From the NCBI GenBank assembly GCA_009731375.1, contig BJOX01000011.1, forward strand, positions 202,116 to 265,300: a DNA stretch of 63,185 nt, in the 5' to 3' direction. Below the pieces are notes generated by a model, which saw only the letters and a list, made by a program, of their open reading frames with translations, had not been told where the DNA came from and made no database searches. Below are positions 43,891-57,812 of the stretch, in pieces (within the stretch, counting starts at the first letter, position 1; every line of letters starts with the position of its first letter). This DNA comes from Paulinella micropora (Eukaryota > Cercozoa > Imbricatea > Euglyphida). Made by a program: the position numbers and the translations under genes.

Positions 43891-44694
43891 AGCTTCCCAA
43901 TGACAAGCGTGCCTTCGTTTCGGACGCATTGGTCAAGATCGCTCGAGGCGGTTTCTACTCAGTGAAGTCTTTTGAGCGGCTCCTGGGTCTTCTTTGTTTT
44001 GTTTCGCAAATTCTCTTTTATCTCCGGCCGGCCGTTGGAAATTTGCGTATCGCTTTCAACGCCATGTCAAAGTCGGGTAGCAAGGGTGGCAGTTTCAGTG
44101 CCAGAGCCTGCCATGCTTCAGGGTGGACCCAAGCTTCTGCTCGACTCCAACTTCCGCCTCCCCTTATCCGATTTCCTCAAGACGGGAGAGTACGATAATG
44201 TGTCAATGACGTGGATCAACGACTCCGCCAAATGCACGTTTTGGTCCGATGCGAACATTTGCCAAGTCAATGGTTCGCAGTGGGGTAGAGGTGCCATCGT
44301 CATGGCCCCCTTTCGGTCCAAAGGCATCTTCTCTTCTCATTGCTGGTCCGACGAAGAGCTAGCCCTTCTCCGGTCTGAGAGTTTGGTCGCTTCTTCCCCC
44401 ATGCGCGAGCTCTTCAGCGTATACGCTTCAGCCCATGAGTTTGCGGTCGCCCTGGGCATCCGGAAGTTCCATATCGTCACCGATTGTGCTCCGGCCGCTC
44501 ATTGTCTCAACTTGTGTTATTCTCCCCGGCCGAACATTCAGAGTCTGATCGACTCTTGGACCTCAAAGCTTTCTGTCTCTCTCACCGCCTCACAAGAATC
44601 TCGCGAACATATTCACATTGTTGACCTGGCCCGTGCGCAGATAGCCCAAGCGACCGCGACCTGGTCCAAGTTGAACCCGTCCGGGCCTTCTTAG
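43891..44694 (+). pseudogene. pol: Element D RNase H
   Basis: The frame 43972-44694 carries an RNase H-like pattern: TFWSDANICQVNG (Asp), MRELFSVYASAHEFAVAL (Glu) and KFHIVTDCAPAAH (Asp), with a late Asp in HIVDLARAQ. It follows RT without a methyltransferase region, unlike DIRS1 of Dictyostelium. One frame change separates it from RT. Confidence 0.7.
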
Positions 44695-44708
44695 CGTCCT
44701 CTGCAGCA

Positions 44709-45802
44709 GTGAACGAAGTCCCCTGGCTGGTCAAGTCTGACATCGAAGTCATGGCCTGCTCCGTGTCGTATAGCACCAGTGCATCTTACAGCTCTGCTAT
44801 CCGCAAGCTTCGCTCCTTCTCTCAGTCCTACTCTACAGAGTACTGGCGTCCCGTTTGGTGGCAGCCGGACCCGGTGCTCATTGTCCTCTTTCTAATTTGG
44901 TTGAGCCAGTTCATGTCGGTCTCAACTTGTAAGGTTTACATGTACGCGATCCGGGACTTCTGCCTCCGGCTCGGCATGGGAGACCCCACAGACAATCACT
45001 TCGTCGAAATGGCCTGGAGGGGCATTAAACGCAGTAAGCGTACCAAGTTGGATAACCGCCTCACCCTCGAGCTTCCGATGCTTGAGGCCATGGCGAGTTA
45101 CACCCTCAGTGCCATCAAATGCCGTAGCGTCGCGAAATCAACCCGTCACCTCTGGATTACTGTTGTCACTGTCGCCATCTGGGGCTTCTTTGGTCTTTTC
45201 CGAGTAGGTGAACTCGTAGCATCCAGATCGCTTGCTACTTGCCGTTTCGTCGTCAATTCCTTTGTAAAGTTACGCTTGGTCAACGAAATGAACCTCATCA
45301 TGTCACCCTAGACGGAGCTAAGCATGATCCATTCCGCCGAGGGTGCGAGGTCGGTCTCGCAGAGCAAACCAACCCGGTCATCTGCCCGCATGCCTGGATG
45401 AAGCGCTTCGAGTCAAGTCGAGACACCTTCAGGCTCCCTTTGGCTGGGAACTATCCCTACTTCCGCCTTGCAGACAACTCTCCGCTCGATCGCTCCACTT
45501 TCGTCAATACCGCGCGCGATCTTCTACAGAAGACCGGGGTTACAACAGGCGCTCGATTCAACGGGATCTCTCTTCGTCGTGGCGGCGCTGCACGTCTCTT
45601 TTCAATGGGCGCTTCCGATACTACGATCATGCGCGCTGGACGTTGGTCTTCGACTTGTTTCCGCCTCTACGTGGGCGCGAGGATGGCTGAGTTGGTGGCT
45701 GAGCAGAAGGCTATGGGGGGTCGAGGAATCTCTAGGCTCAAATGGTGGAGGTGTTTGTTAATGTTGTTTTCAGTCCTCAAGTTTTTCGGTGCGGCTGTCT
45801 GA
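44709..45802 (+). pseudogene. Element D tyrosine recombinase
   Basis: An N-terminal SAM-like helical domain (SYSSAIRKLRSFSQ, CKVYMYAIRDFC) is followed by the catalytic domain: FGLFRVGELVAS (box I Arg), LDGAKHDPF (Lys), NGISLRRGGAARLF (box II; Ile replaces the usual His), AGRWSS and CFRLYVG with the nucleophile Tyr. The reading changes frame between 45239 and 45311. The enzyme would join the circular cDNA to target DNA by strand exchange, which explains the absence of a target duplication. Confidence 0.82.
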
Positions 45803-45994
45803 GTTCTGATTAGTTCATCAGAGCCGCCAACTGTTAGTGTTTTCGGAAACTTGAGTACTGAATATTTGAGCCTAGACCTTTCCCCCCCTCCATCACACTC
45901 CGACGAGTTCGGATGTCTGGGCCACTAAACTCGTTAAAGTTTCTTTGTTTTCATCCTCACTTAAAGCGGAACGCAACGATAACGGAACTTTAAC

Positions 45995-47310
45995 CCAGAT
46001 CAATTATTTGTGCCCTGTGCCGCGCATCGCTCATTACTCTTTTTGTCTAAGCTTGCAGCATGGCATGGACATAAGCTATACGGTATAGACTTCAAACATG
46101 CTTATCTAAATGCACGAATGCATGATCCTGTTTATGCTTATGCACCCGATGGGATAGTGAAGAGCATAAAGGCATGATATGGAGAGTAGATGGAGCTCTG
46201 TATGGCGCGCCGCAAGCTGGTAGGAGATGGTACGAGATCTTAGCCCCTAAGTTAGAGGAATTAGGATTCAGGTTACTAGACTCAGATTTATGTATGTTCG
46301 TTGAAAAGGATAAGCCGATAAGAGATGCTATCATTGGTATTTTCCATGTAGATGATCTTATTTTCCCAGCTCCTAACGAACAAGCGTATGACCGTTTTGC
46401 TAGTAAGCTAGAAAAAAGTTTTATCATTTTAAGCGTTTGGGAGTGGCTAAAGAGTTCAAAGGGATAGAGATAGTTCAGGAAGGAGGACGCATTTATTGTA
46501 TCAGAAGAAGTATCAGAATCAGATTTTAAAGGATGTAGGTTATGCCGATGTTAGACCAGTAAGCACTCCTAGTGCAGAACATGAGCCAGAACCTATGGGA
46601 GAAGCAAGCGCTCTTAGAAAGCATTCAATTCCTAGTTTAGTAGGTAAACTTTTGTTTCTAACTAAGATGACACGTCCAAATGCTGATCAAGCAATGAATG
46701 CAGCTAGCGTGATGCAGACAGTAAATCCAGGACTTGCTTATGCTGTACTAGGTAGGATTTTCAGATATCTGAAAAGTTCGTATCGCGGTATTGCATTTCA
46801 CGGGCCTAGATCGTCACAAAAAGGAAGGACGTACCCCAAGATTACTTTATGGCCAGATGCAGCTCATAAGGTCTGTAAGAAAACCGGAAAGTCACGTACA
46901 GGTTATATAATGCTTTGGGGTGGAGACCCGGTAGCTTGGTTATCGAAACGACAAACTAGAATTGCTCTAAGTTCTAATGACACGGAAATTTTCGCAGCAG
47001 CAGAGTGCATACGAGAAGGATTGGCTATCAGACACATACAGAAGAGTTAGGTATAGCGCAGAAAGGGCCGATAGAGCTTTACGAAGATAACGCACAAACT
47101 ATCTTAGCAGCAGAGAGGGGAATGTCAGGACCACGTACTAAACACTTACCCTTAGAACTGCATTTCATTCATCATGCACAGAGAGACAATGAGATTAAGT
47201 TTGTAAAGGTAGGAACTAAGAAACAAATAGCAGACGTTTTAACCAAACATGTTCCTAAGGACCAATTCGAATATCTCGTTAGTAGATTTATGGTAACACT
47301 TAATCCATAA
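45995..47310 (+). pseudogene. pol: Element A reverse transcriptase and RNase H, second part
   Basis: RT resumes with PDQLFVPCAAHRSLL and YGIDFKHAYLNA, then ALYGAPQAGRRWYE and the catalytic FHVDDLIF. RNase H has LWPDAAHKVCKK, GYIMLWGGDPVAWLSKR and LYEDNAQTILAAERG, ending with the usual copia C-terminus (DVLTKHVPKDQ) at the TAA 47308-47310. At least four frame changes or stops break it (near 46175, 46440, 46490 and 47045). Confidence 0.88.
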
Positions 47311-47922
47311 TTTTACATCTCAAGTCTGCAAACTCACGCAAAATACGCAAATTTACGCAAAGTCAACTCATTTTGTTGTTTTGTGAGTTTTCTCTCTTTG
47401 AAGTGTGCAGGAAGTTTTTTGCGCAGGTAGTCGAGCGGCATCTTTAGGCATTGCTTCCGTTGAAGTTGAAGTCGAGCGCGAGAACGAAGCGCGTGGATCG
47501 TCCACCATCGGTCGTTGATCGCGGCAAGAGCGGAAGAAGAGCATATGCCGACGGAGCGGAACGCGGCGGGAGTAGTTTTTAATGGCGGAATGGCAAATTT
47601 AACTAATTATATTGGACTCATTGAGTAAGTAATGTAATTTAGTCAAGCACTAATTTTGTCAGCCAGAGGGACCGATGCTGAAGTTTCAACCGATAAGTTC
47701 AAGATGCCAACACGGCGAAGAAGCGGCGGCGATGGACTTGAAGCAGAGACAATTTTTAAGTTTTGAGTCATAACTGACTGAATTTCAGGTTGTCAAACCG
47801 ATGTTACTATCTTTTCAGTTTTACAACTTGAAATCAGTGCAATTATTGCAATATGCAATAGTTATTAATTGTAGATGTATTGATTACTTATAACTTGCTA
47901 TCGACATAGAAATAAGGGGGAG
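47311..47922 (+). other. 3' non-coding region of element A with polypurine tract
   Basis: No gene. The polypurine tract aataagggggag (47911-47922) touches the 3' LTR. Confidence 0.75.
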
Positions 47923-48237
47923 CGTTGGTAGGACAATTACGTTTTACTTTTAGTGATTACTTTGTGACTGGTAAGTAATTTATTCGTATAGTTCTAGTCA
48001 ATAATTGTAACGGACGTAACGGTCCATATTGGCATTCAGAATCGGACAATAATCATTGTGTAATAATTACAGTCGTGCGGACTTTATTTCAGTTTCATTA
48101 TTACCTTGGAATTTGTCAGTTCTGCTATATACGTGCGGATTAAAAGTGTCTGGTATCGTGGCTTCTAACGGAGTCTCTCAGCAAACCGGTGTCTAAGGTA
48201 TTAGGTCCGTGAGTGACAGGGTATTACCTAATCAACG
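47923..48237 (+). repeat. 3' LTR of element A
   Basis: About 315 bp, partner of 24332-24654. It ends CAACG and is followed by the CCATA duplication (48238-48242). Confidence 0.9.
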
Positions 48238-48467
48238 CCATAGTCTAACACTCCCCCTGATCGAGTTCAAGTAATTAGTTACGCTAATCAAGGATAATCC
48301 TGACGTACTGTGGAAATCATGTATTATTAGGAAAAATCATAATATGATGAAAATGTAAATTATTATTAAACCTATCGACTATCCACTCCCTCACGCTCTC
48401 GTAGAAGTAGATACATCGGCTCCACTAACAGGGCTGTCCCATCCGAAGCTATGCCAGGCCTCATAGC
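48238..48467 (-). repeat. Element E remnant: LTR edge and 3' non-coding region
   Basis: 48243-48250 completes the putative E LTR (minus strand TGTTAGAC). 48251-48260 is a purine tract on the minus strand (CAGGGGGAG). The rest has no gene. The E assignment is inferred. Confidence 0.4.
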
Positions 48468-48801
48468 ATGATCCTCTTCCTGATACGAAGGGCCGGAAGG
48501 TCGTAGGTCGTAAGGATTGCACAAATTTGTGTAGTCACTACCGGCATGCTTTTTATGTTATTAAAAGTCGTAGTAAATAGCAAAAACAACTTTTATTAGT
48601 TTATATTAATATAATAATGCATTTTGACTACTTAAATATAGTCTACGGCAACGCAAAGATAGCTGTACTACACATTCCAGACTGCTATGTGCCTGACGGT
48701 AAAGTCCGCTTCCCCAGGCTGTGTAGCCGCGAATTAAGTAGCAAAACGACGCAAAGCTGCAAAAAGAAATCAAATTATAAATTGTCTGTGTTTTCCCGCC
48801 T

Positions 48802-49011
48802 CCGGTGGCACTTGGAGCGCCACCGGACTGCGTACGCACGCTACCGCGCCACCCCACCCGTGATACCCACGTCAGGAGGGCAAGTCCGAATCCTAACGCG
48901 GTACAACACAAATTACACAACAAAATCAATCATAAACAGTAAAGTCAAGAGAGAAAATGAAAGTTAATGCTCTCTCCTGCCTCCGGTGGCACTTGTGGCG
49001 CCACCGGAGGC
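48802..49011. repeat. Left subterminal hairpins of element F
   Basis: Hairpin 1: 48802-48826, 8-bp perfect stem ccggtggc/gccaccgg. Hairpin 2: 48979-49011, 12-bp perfect stem with the loop acttgtgg-like. Both contain GGTGGCACTT on the plus strand. Confidence 0.85.
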
Positions 49012-49056
49012 GAGTATGCTACCTTGTACGCGCTAACGGTCTACTCAAGCCGAGAG

Positions 49057-49872
49057 TTACCCCCTGCCATGTAATTCAGAAACGAGGTACTTTGCTGTTG
49101 AGTGTGTGACAAATGCGACGTTGCTTGCTGCTGTGAGTATGCCAGATACGCTGCAAGGCCGCTGCCTCCACGGCCTCCACCGGCTGCTGGCTGGAAAACA
49201 GGTGACAACGCAGGCTGTTGACCTCCATATCCGCCATGCTGGTCGCGGGGAGAACGGGGGGATTGCAAAGGGGACCACATGCGGCGGCGTCGATGGGGGC
49301 GCGCACTTCTCCTTGCATCTGCACCATTTGCCATGCTTAGCATCTGGTACACATTCCTCACATTTGCACCCTTTGCCATGTGGTACGCACCCTGTGCAAT
49401 CGCACCCTTCCCCATGCCAGGGGACGCGTTGCGACTGGCGGCACCGCGGGCATCGACAGCCTGGGGCGCATACCTGACGATCACCTCCCCCTTGGATCGG
49501 GGTCTGCCCGTCCGGCCGCTTTGAACCACTTTCCTTTGCAGTGCCACGCTTCACTTTCTTCTTTTTAGGTGACTGCAAGGGTGAATCTTCCGACTCATCA
49601 TCCGAATCTTCCGACTCATCATCCGAATCCTCCTCGTCCGTTTCCTCTAAATCAAAACCAGGTACCCATCACATCAGATTGTGCACGGCAAGCTTATTAC
49701 CTTGCGCGCGCGCTTCAGTATTATTAGCAGCAGCAAGCTTGGCCCTTGCCTTGGCGCGCTTCTTGATGCCCAGGGGGCACGTCGGGCAAAGGCAAGTTGG
49801 CAGGTGCGTCTGGTTGCCACCCTTGCCACCGACTCCAACTTTTTTACCAGCTGCAGTCTTCTTTGCAAGCAT
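49057..49872 (-). CDS. Cysteine-rich CxC protein of element F
   Basis: Two exons, 49872-49701 and 49646-49057 (GT-AG intron), give 253 residues. The N-terminus is basic (MLAKKTAAGKK) with a TCLCPTCPLG cluster. Exon 2 starts with an acidic Ser/Asp/Glu repeat and a nuclear-localisation-like PKKKKVKRG. A cysteine array follows with four CxC units (CRCPRC, CDCTGC, CKCEEC, CRCKEKC) and regularly spaced Gly. Such CxC arrays bind zinc and often DNA, so a nuclear DNA-binding role is plausible. Past the Cys array the frame looks unnatural, and an overlapping frame (to 49041, Gln- and Gly-rich, ending YMAGGNSRLE) may be the true C-terminus after a missed intron or frame change. I know no named family with this exact layout. 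Confidence 0.6.
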
Positions 49873-49930
49873 GTTTTGTGTTGTGTGGGTGCAGGTTCTT
49901 ACCTTGAAGTTCTGGGGTGCAGGCGAAGGC

Positions 49931-53593
<3,663 letters not shown>

Positions 53594-53644
53594 GCGAAAG
53601 GCAGTGGGGTAACAGGAACAGCACTTGAACTAGTTGAAGCTGGA
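53594..53644. promoter_or_regulatory. Divergent start region between the two main genes of element F
   Basis: Only 51 bases separate the ATG of the minus-strand chromodomain gene (53593) from the first usable ATG of the plus-strand gene (53645). If transcription starts here, the promoter is bidirectional and the leaders overlap. If the plus gene starts at its later ATG (53961), the spacer is 367 bases. No TATA box is obvious. Confidence 0.4.
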
Positions 53645-56600
53645 ATGCTCTCAAACTTAAGGAGAAATGCCAAAGAAACCCGCCGAATGCCACTATTCCC
53701 TGTACGGTGCGGTGAGTTTAGGAGCTTTGAAAAAGCACCCTTGTGACACGTTTGTGCAGAGCGAGCCACTAGTGACACACCCTCGCAGGTCGTCACCTCT
53801 TCTCTTGTTATGTTACATCCAACTTGTGCTGTAGTCGGCATCCCAATCTCGACCCTTTTCAGCTTGGAGGCTTCAGCCTTTGGAAAGCTCTATTCGGTGC
53901 TATACGAACAATGTGATTTTGAGTATGAACTGCTTGTTGTTGCTGTCCCAGAGGCATGCCATGTCGTTCCTAGCCAGATTAGCCACCCAATCAACCATAA
54001 GCCACTCGGCAGTACAGTCTGCTGTAGCAAGGAGTCGGTCCTCTATACCGCTGTCTGCAAAGGTGGAGCTAGTGGAACAACGAGCTAGTTCTCGAGTGTC
54101 AGAAGTCGCACCGTCAGCCCTTGCTTCATTCAATATGTTGAGCCCATCGAGTGGATCTGCATTCTCTTCCGGGGGCGTGTCAGATACTGAATCTAGTGCA
54201 CATAGCGGCCATCATTCCAGGAAGCGACTTGATGAGACGCTAGTCGATGTTCGGCACCGTAAGACTTTGGAAAGGAGCAGGAGATACCAGGAAAAGATGC
54301 GCTCAAGTAAGAGTCTCGATGGGATGACGGATGACCAACTGATGTGCTTACTTTTATCTAAGAAAGGCAAGGAGCAGTTCCCCCAAGTATCAGCGCTAGT
54401 ACAGCAAGGGCAAGCGGAAGCTGCAGCTGCAGAGTTTTCCCTATCGATCAGCTCACAAGCAGGCTTTTGTTGGGAAGCTTCGAGGGAAGATGACCTCAAA
54501 ACAATTTCAAGAAATCTTTACTTCGATCAGCGATCGGTATGCGCGCAAAGCAGCAAAAGCTGTTCGAGATGCTGACGCCAATCTGCAGGAAGGGGTAAAA
54601 CTGAAGAAGCCTGACATCGTTTCACAGCAAGTGATGGCGAACGCCGAGCGAGAAAAGATCACACCGATGGAGAAGCGGATCACTGCTTCTGTTGTGAAGA
54701 GAACTTGGCTGGGAAGTCAGGGTCTAACGCTGCATTTTGGTTTGGATCATTGGACTCCTTTTTTAATTGGTTCAGAACCACAGCCCACCCTCAAATCTAC
54801 GCGCAAATGGTGGAGGAGTCAGGGGGCTTCGAGCGCTTGGCGCACATTATGCGGGGTGGAAAGTGGAATGAGCAAAACTCAGCTGCATATCTTTGTAAGG
54901 GAGGCTGCGTCAGGCCAGGAAGCACCGATGTATGCCACCACAACTATGTCCCTCGCAATCGCAAGACTGTTGGTAAGATACTGAAGGAGGAGGATGTTCT
55001 GTTTCGTTGCATTACCAAAACAGTCCCTTGCAAGTGGCACGACAACTGGGACAAATGGAAGGCCGAGCTATTGCGAGAGGAAGCTTTGACAGAGGAGAAG
55101 CGGAACTTGGAAAAGATCAAAAACCTCAAGGAAAAAATCAAAAAGTGCGAGAGACACGACGCGCAGTACAAGATGCAGCGAAGGTCACTCCCAGCTTCCA
55201 TTCGGCTTGTTTGTGAGACTTTTTTGCATGTGCAGCCATATCACGCGACAGATCGATCTGCTTGAACCTGGGCTTGGCGCTTGGGTAGTCTATCAGGACT
55301 ACATATTTTGGTACTCCGAAACAGGCGTGAAGATGAATGATTTGTTGTTTACTCGCGTCACACGGCGGACGGACGGGGAGCTGCAGTATGAATACATCCA
55401 TAATATTATGAGATGTGAGCATTCCGGCGCCACGACTCGGTATATATGGGATTACCACATGCGAACCGAGGAGGAAGGAGGCAGCGGAGAGATGCCATCT
55501 CTTCCGGGCCCGGGCATCCGCACAGGCGATGGCGGGGGCGATTTCCATAACAGAGAGTGCATCATGGCGGAATCCAAGTATTTAGTATGTCACGCACCAG
55601 CTGATTGAATGCAGTCTGGCTGTAGGTTCTGGCAGAAGTACAACATTGAGATGCGCTCAGATATGCTGTGCGGCGGGCATGCCTGGAACGTGTGCGACGC
55701 GGACAAAGGCATACACACTAAGGTATTTCTCACGAGTCAGCTTGAGCAGGGCCGTGGTTTCGATATCGTTGAGGATTGGCTTCTTGCAGCTGCAAAAGCA
55801 GGGTTTGAGAACCATCGGTACTACGGTCACGACAGGGACGTGATCGAAGCGTGGATCAGCAAGAACAAGGAGAATCCCCGGAAGGTTGCGACGTGGATGT
55901 TTCAGGAGCTGCGCTCGTTTGTTTACTACCGGCCAACAGATGAGGGTAAAATTTTTACGCCTGGTGTGGCCTACGGCGCGGTTCACAGCGATGTTGAGTT
56001 ACGTGACCGCATTGTGTTGGATTTACGCCAAGACAAGGATGCTAAGGAGGGCAAGCGGTGCGAGAAGTGCACCCAGAGCTTGAAGTACCCCGTACCTGCG
56101 CACAAAAAGGACGAGCGGTGCAAGTCCAAGCATCAGAGCTTGGGGGAGCCAGCCTTGGCGATACACGTGAAGTCCGGAGCGACCGATGGCATGAGCTACG
56201 AGGAAAAGCAGAGTTACTTCAACTCGATGTCTGCTGCCAGCGGGAGTGCAAAGAGCAAGGCAAAGGGAAGGTTCACCCAAATGCTCAAGCCCGAATGTAT
56301 CGCTTTGCTGAAAGGGTTAGGGCTGTCGACGCAGGGTAAGGTGGCCCACCTTCAGCAGAGACTGGAGGACGCTATGGCGAGCCACAAGGGACGCGACGGC
56401 GACGGCGGCAATACCGAAGGTGGCGCAGGCAAAAGCAGCAAAAAGAAAGCAAATAAAAAGGCAGGCCGGAAAAGGAAGCAGCCGGGCAACGCAGCGCGTG
56501 GTGGCCCTTCCTCCGGAGCGGCAGTGCGAGGCTCACGTCCCGCTGGGCGGGGCGGAGCAGCAAAGCGACAGAGGAGAGCGGCTCGGCCGGTGAATTACCA

Positions 56601-56811
56601 GGAGTCAGATCATGAGGGAGATCAAAAGGACAGCGACCGGGACGAGGGGGACGCAAATTCCGAAGGAGGCGAGATCTGGCTCTGCAAACATTGCAACCAT
56701 CCCAACAGCAACAACCCTCCTCCAGGCAGCGAAGATTACGTAGGCTGTGAGCTGTGCGAGCCCCCTGGCGGCTTTCCCGACAGCAGTAGCGAGGACGAAG
56801 CACTTGTCTAG
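53645..56811 (+). CDS. Element F protein with SAP motif and RanBP2-like zinc finger (candidate transposase)
   Basis: Seven exons: 53645-53711, 53760-53788, 53952-54386, 54463-54594, 54702-55183, 55236-55584, 55615-56811. All introns (30-163 bases) are GT-AG with matching phases, giving 896 residues. The first about 180 residues are Ser-rich. The middle (residues about 230-650) has folded-looking, Trp-rich stretches (FWFGSLDSFFNWFR, LGAWVVYQDYIFWYSETG). A C-x2-C-x11-H-x5-C finger lies near 647-667. A SAP motif (ECIALLKGLGLSTQGKVAHL) near 724 would bind DNA. An RG/Lys-rich region follows, then a finger WLCKHCNHPN ... CELC that fits the RanBP2 pattern. It is the largest protein of F and the only transposase candidate, but I cannot place a catalytic triad. 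Only the first two exons are doubtful; ATG 53961 is an alternative start. Confidence 0.6.
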
Positions 56812-57784
56812 TGAATTACTTGCATAGAATTCGTATTTGCCGCAGCAAAATTGTTTGGCTGATTTAGATTGACTTGGGCGCCTTCACGGTCGACAGTGCG
56901 ATGGTGGCTGGCACGCTTCGGTGGCTCGTAGTGCCACCGGAGGCGGGAATCCATAATCATTTTCTTTTTTGCAATATTTTTTTGCGCTTTTGCTTCATCA
57001 ACATGCGGTTTTTTTGCTGTTTGCGCAAGCATTTGCCTTGTCACGGTTATAGGTAGGTGCGTGGTGCGGGGTGATACGCAGGTGGCAGGCGATCGGTCGC
57101 GCCGGTACGCGCTCAGCGCGCATTCATCAAGGATTCTTTGTTTCAAGTTTAGTGTTGTTTTGTTTCATTCACTGCTGTATTTCTAGCGGGGAATCAGTAC
57201 TTCCGTGATATCCGGGATCGGGACATGTAATAATACTGTTTTGCGGGTGCAGAGCAAGAGGTGGCGCTAAGTGCCACCACAGGCGTGGATTTTCCCGCCA
57301 AAGCAATCTTCATAATCAGTTTTAAGTTTTTTCTTTTTTATTCCATTTATCTATACATAAAATCTATGCATGACATGTAGCCGTCCACGATTTTGCGACT
57401 ATAATATTGCTGGTGGGATGCAAGCAGTACGTGTTTGTCCTGGGTGGCACGGTGTGGTGGCGCCCAAGTGCCACCAGAGGTGAGATAAATCAGGAAAATA
57501 ATTTGTCATTGATGCAGGGTTTGTTTATGTTTGTTTATTATATGTTTTAGTTGCAGGAAAGCGTTTGTAACATATCGTATACAATGAATTAGCGCGTATG
57601 ACTAGCTGTTTGACTGTAGTGTCGGTACGTCGGGCTGAGAGTCAGACGCAATAGGTATTAAAGTTTTTTTTGCAGACTTTTGCAGTAAAAATGATTTTTT
57701 AGCATTAAAATAATGTTTTTACGAATAATACTGACATTTTAATAATTTACGCAAAATTTTGTTTCCCTACGACCGGACATGGGG
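56812..57784. other. Right non-coding end of element F with three subterminal hairpins
   Basis: No gene. Hairpins: 56919-56939 (cggtggc/gccaccg), 57260-57278 (ggtggc/gccacc) and 57456-57475 (ggtggc/gccacc). The last two read GGTGGCGC-n-AAGTGCCACC, the reverse orientation of the left-end hairpins. The remaining sequence is T-rich. Confidence 0.75.
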
Positions 57785-57812
57785 CGGCCCTTCGTATCAG
57801 GAAGAGGATCAT

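Larger units (their letters stand above)
39600..45994 (+). mobile_element. DIRS-like tyrosine-recombinase retrotransposon D, nested in A
   Basis: It separates two adjacent RT residues of A. It encodes gag-like fragments, a DIRS-type RT, RNase H and a tyrosine recombinase instead of a DDE integrase. A 14-bp inverted repeat (39639-39652 gttaaagttccgtt, 45981-45994) lies at the ends, and a related direct copy (gttaaagttt) is at 45934. No target duplication is evident, as expected for recombinase integration. Exact ends are uncertain by a few bases because taac occurs at both junctions. Confidence 0.82.
24332..48237 (+). mobile_element. Copia-type element A, containing nested elements B and D
   Basis: Direct LTRs (24332-24654, 47923-48237) are flanked by a perfect 5-bp duplication CCATA (24327-24331, 48238-48242). 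Internal order is gag, protease, integrase, RT-RNase H, which is the copia (Ty1) order. The internal region is split by element B (26560-35521, in gag) and element D (about 39600-45994, in RT). Without them A is about 8.5 kb. Numerous stops and frame changes show that it is dead. Confidence 0.88.

Noticed and set aside
53810-54088. Plus-strand frame beginning MLHPTCAVVG
   Set aside because: It overlaps a predicted intron and exon of the F protein, and the spliced model gives consistent phases over seven exons.
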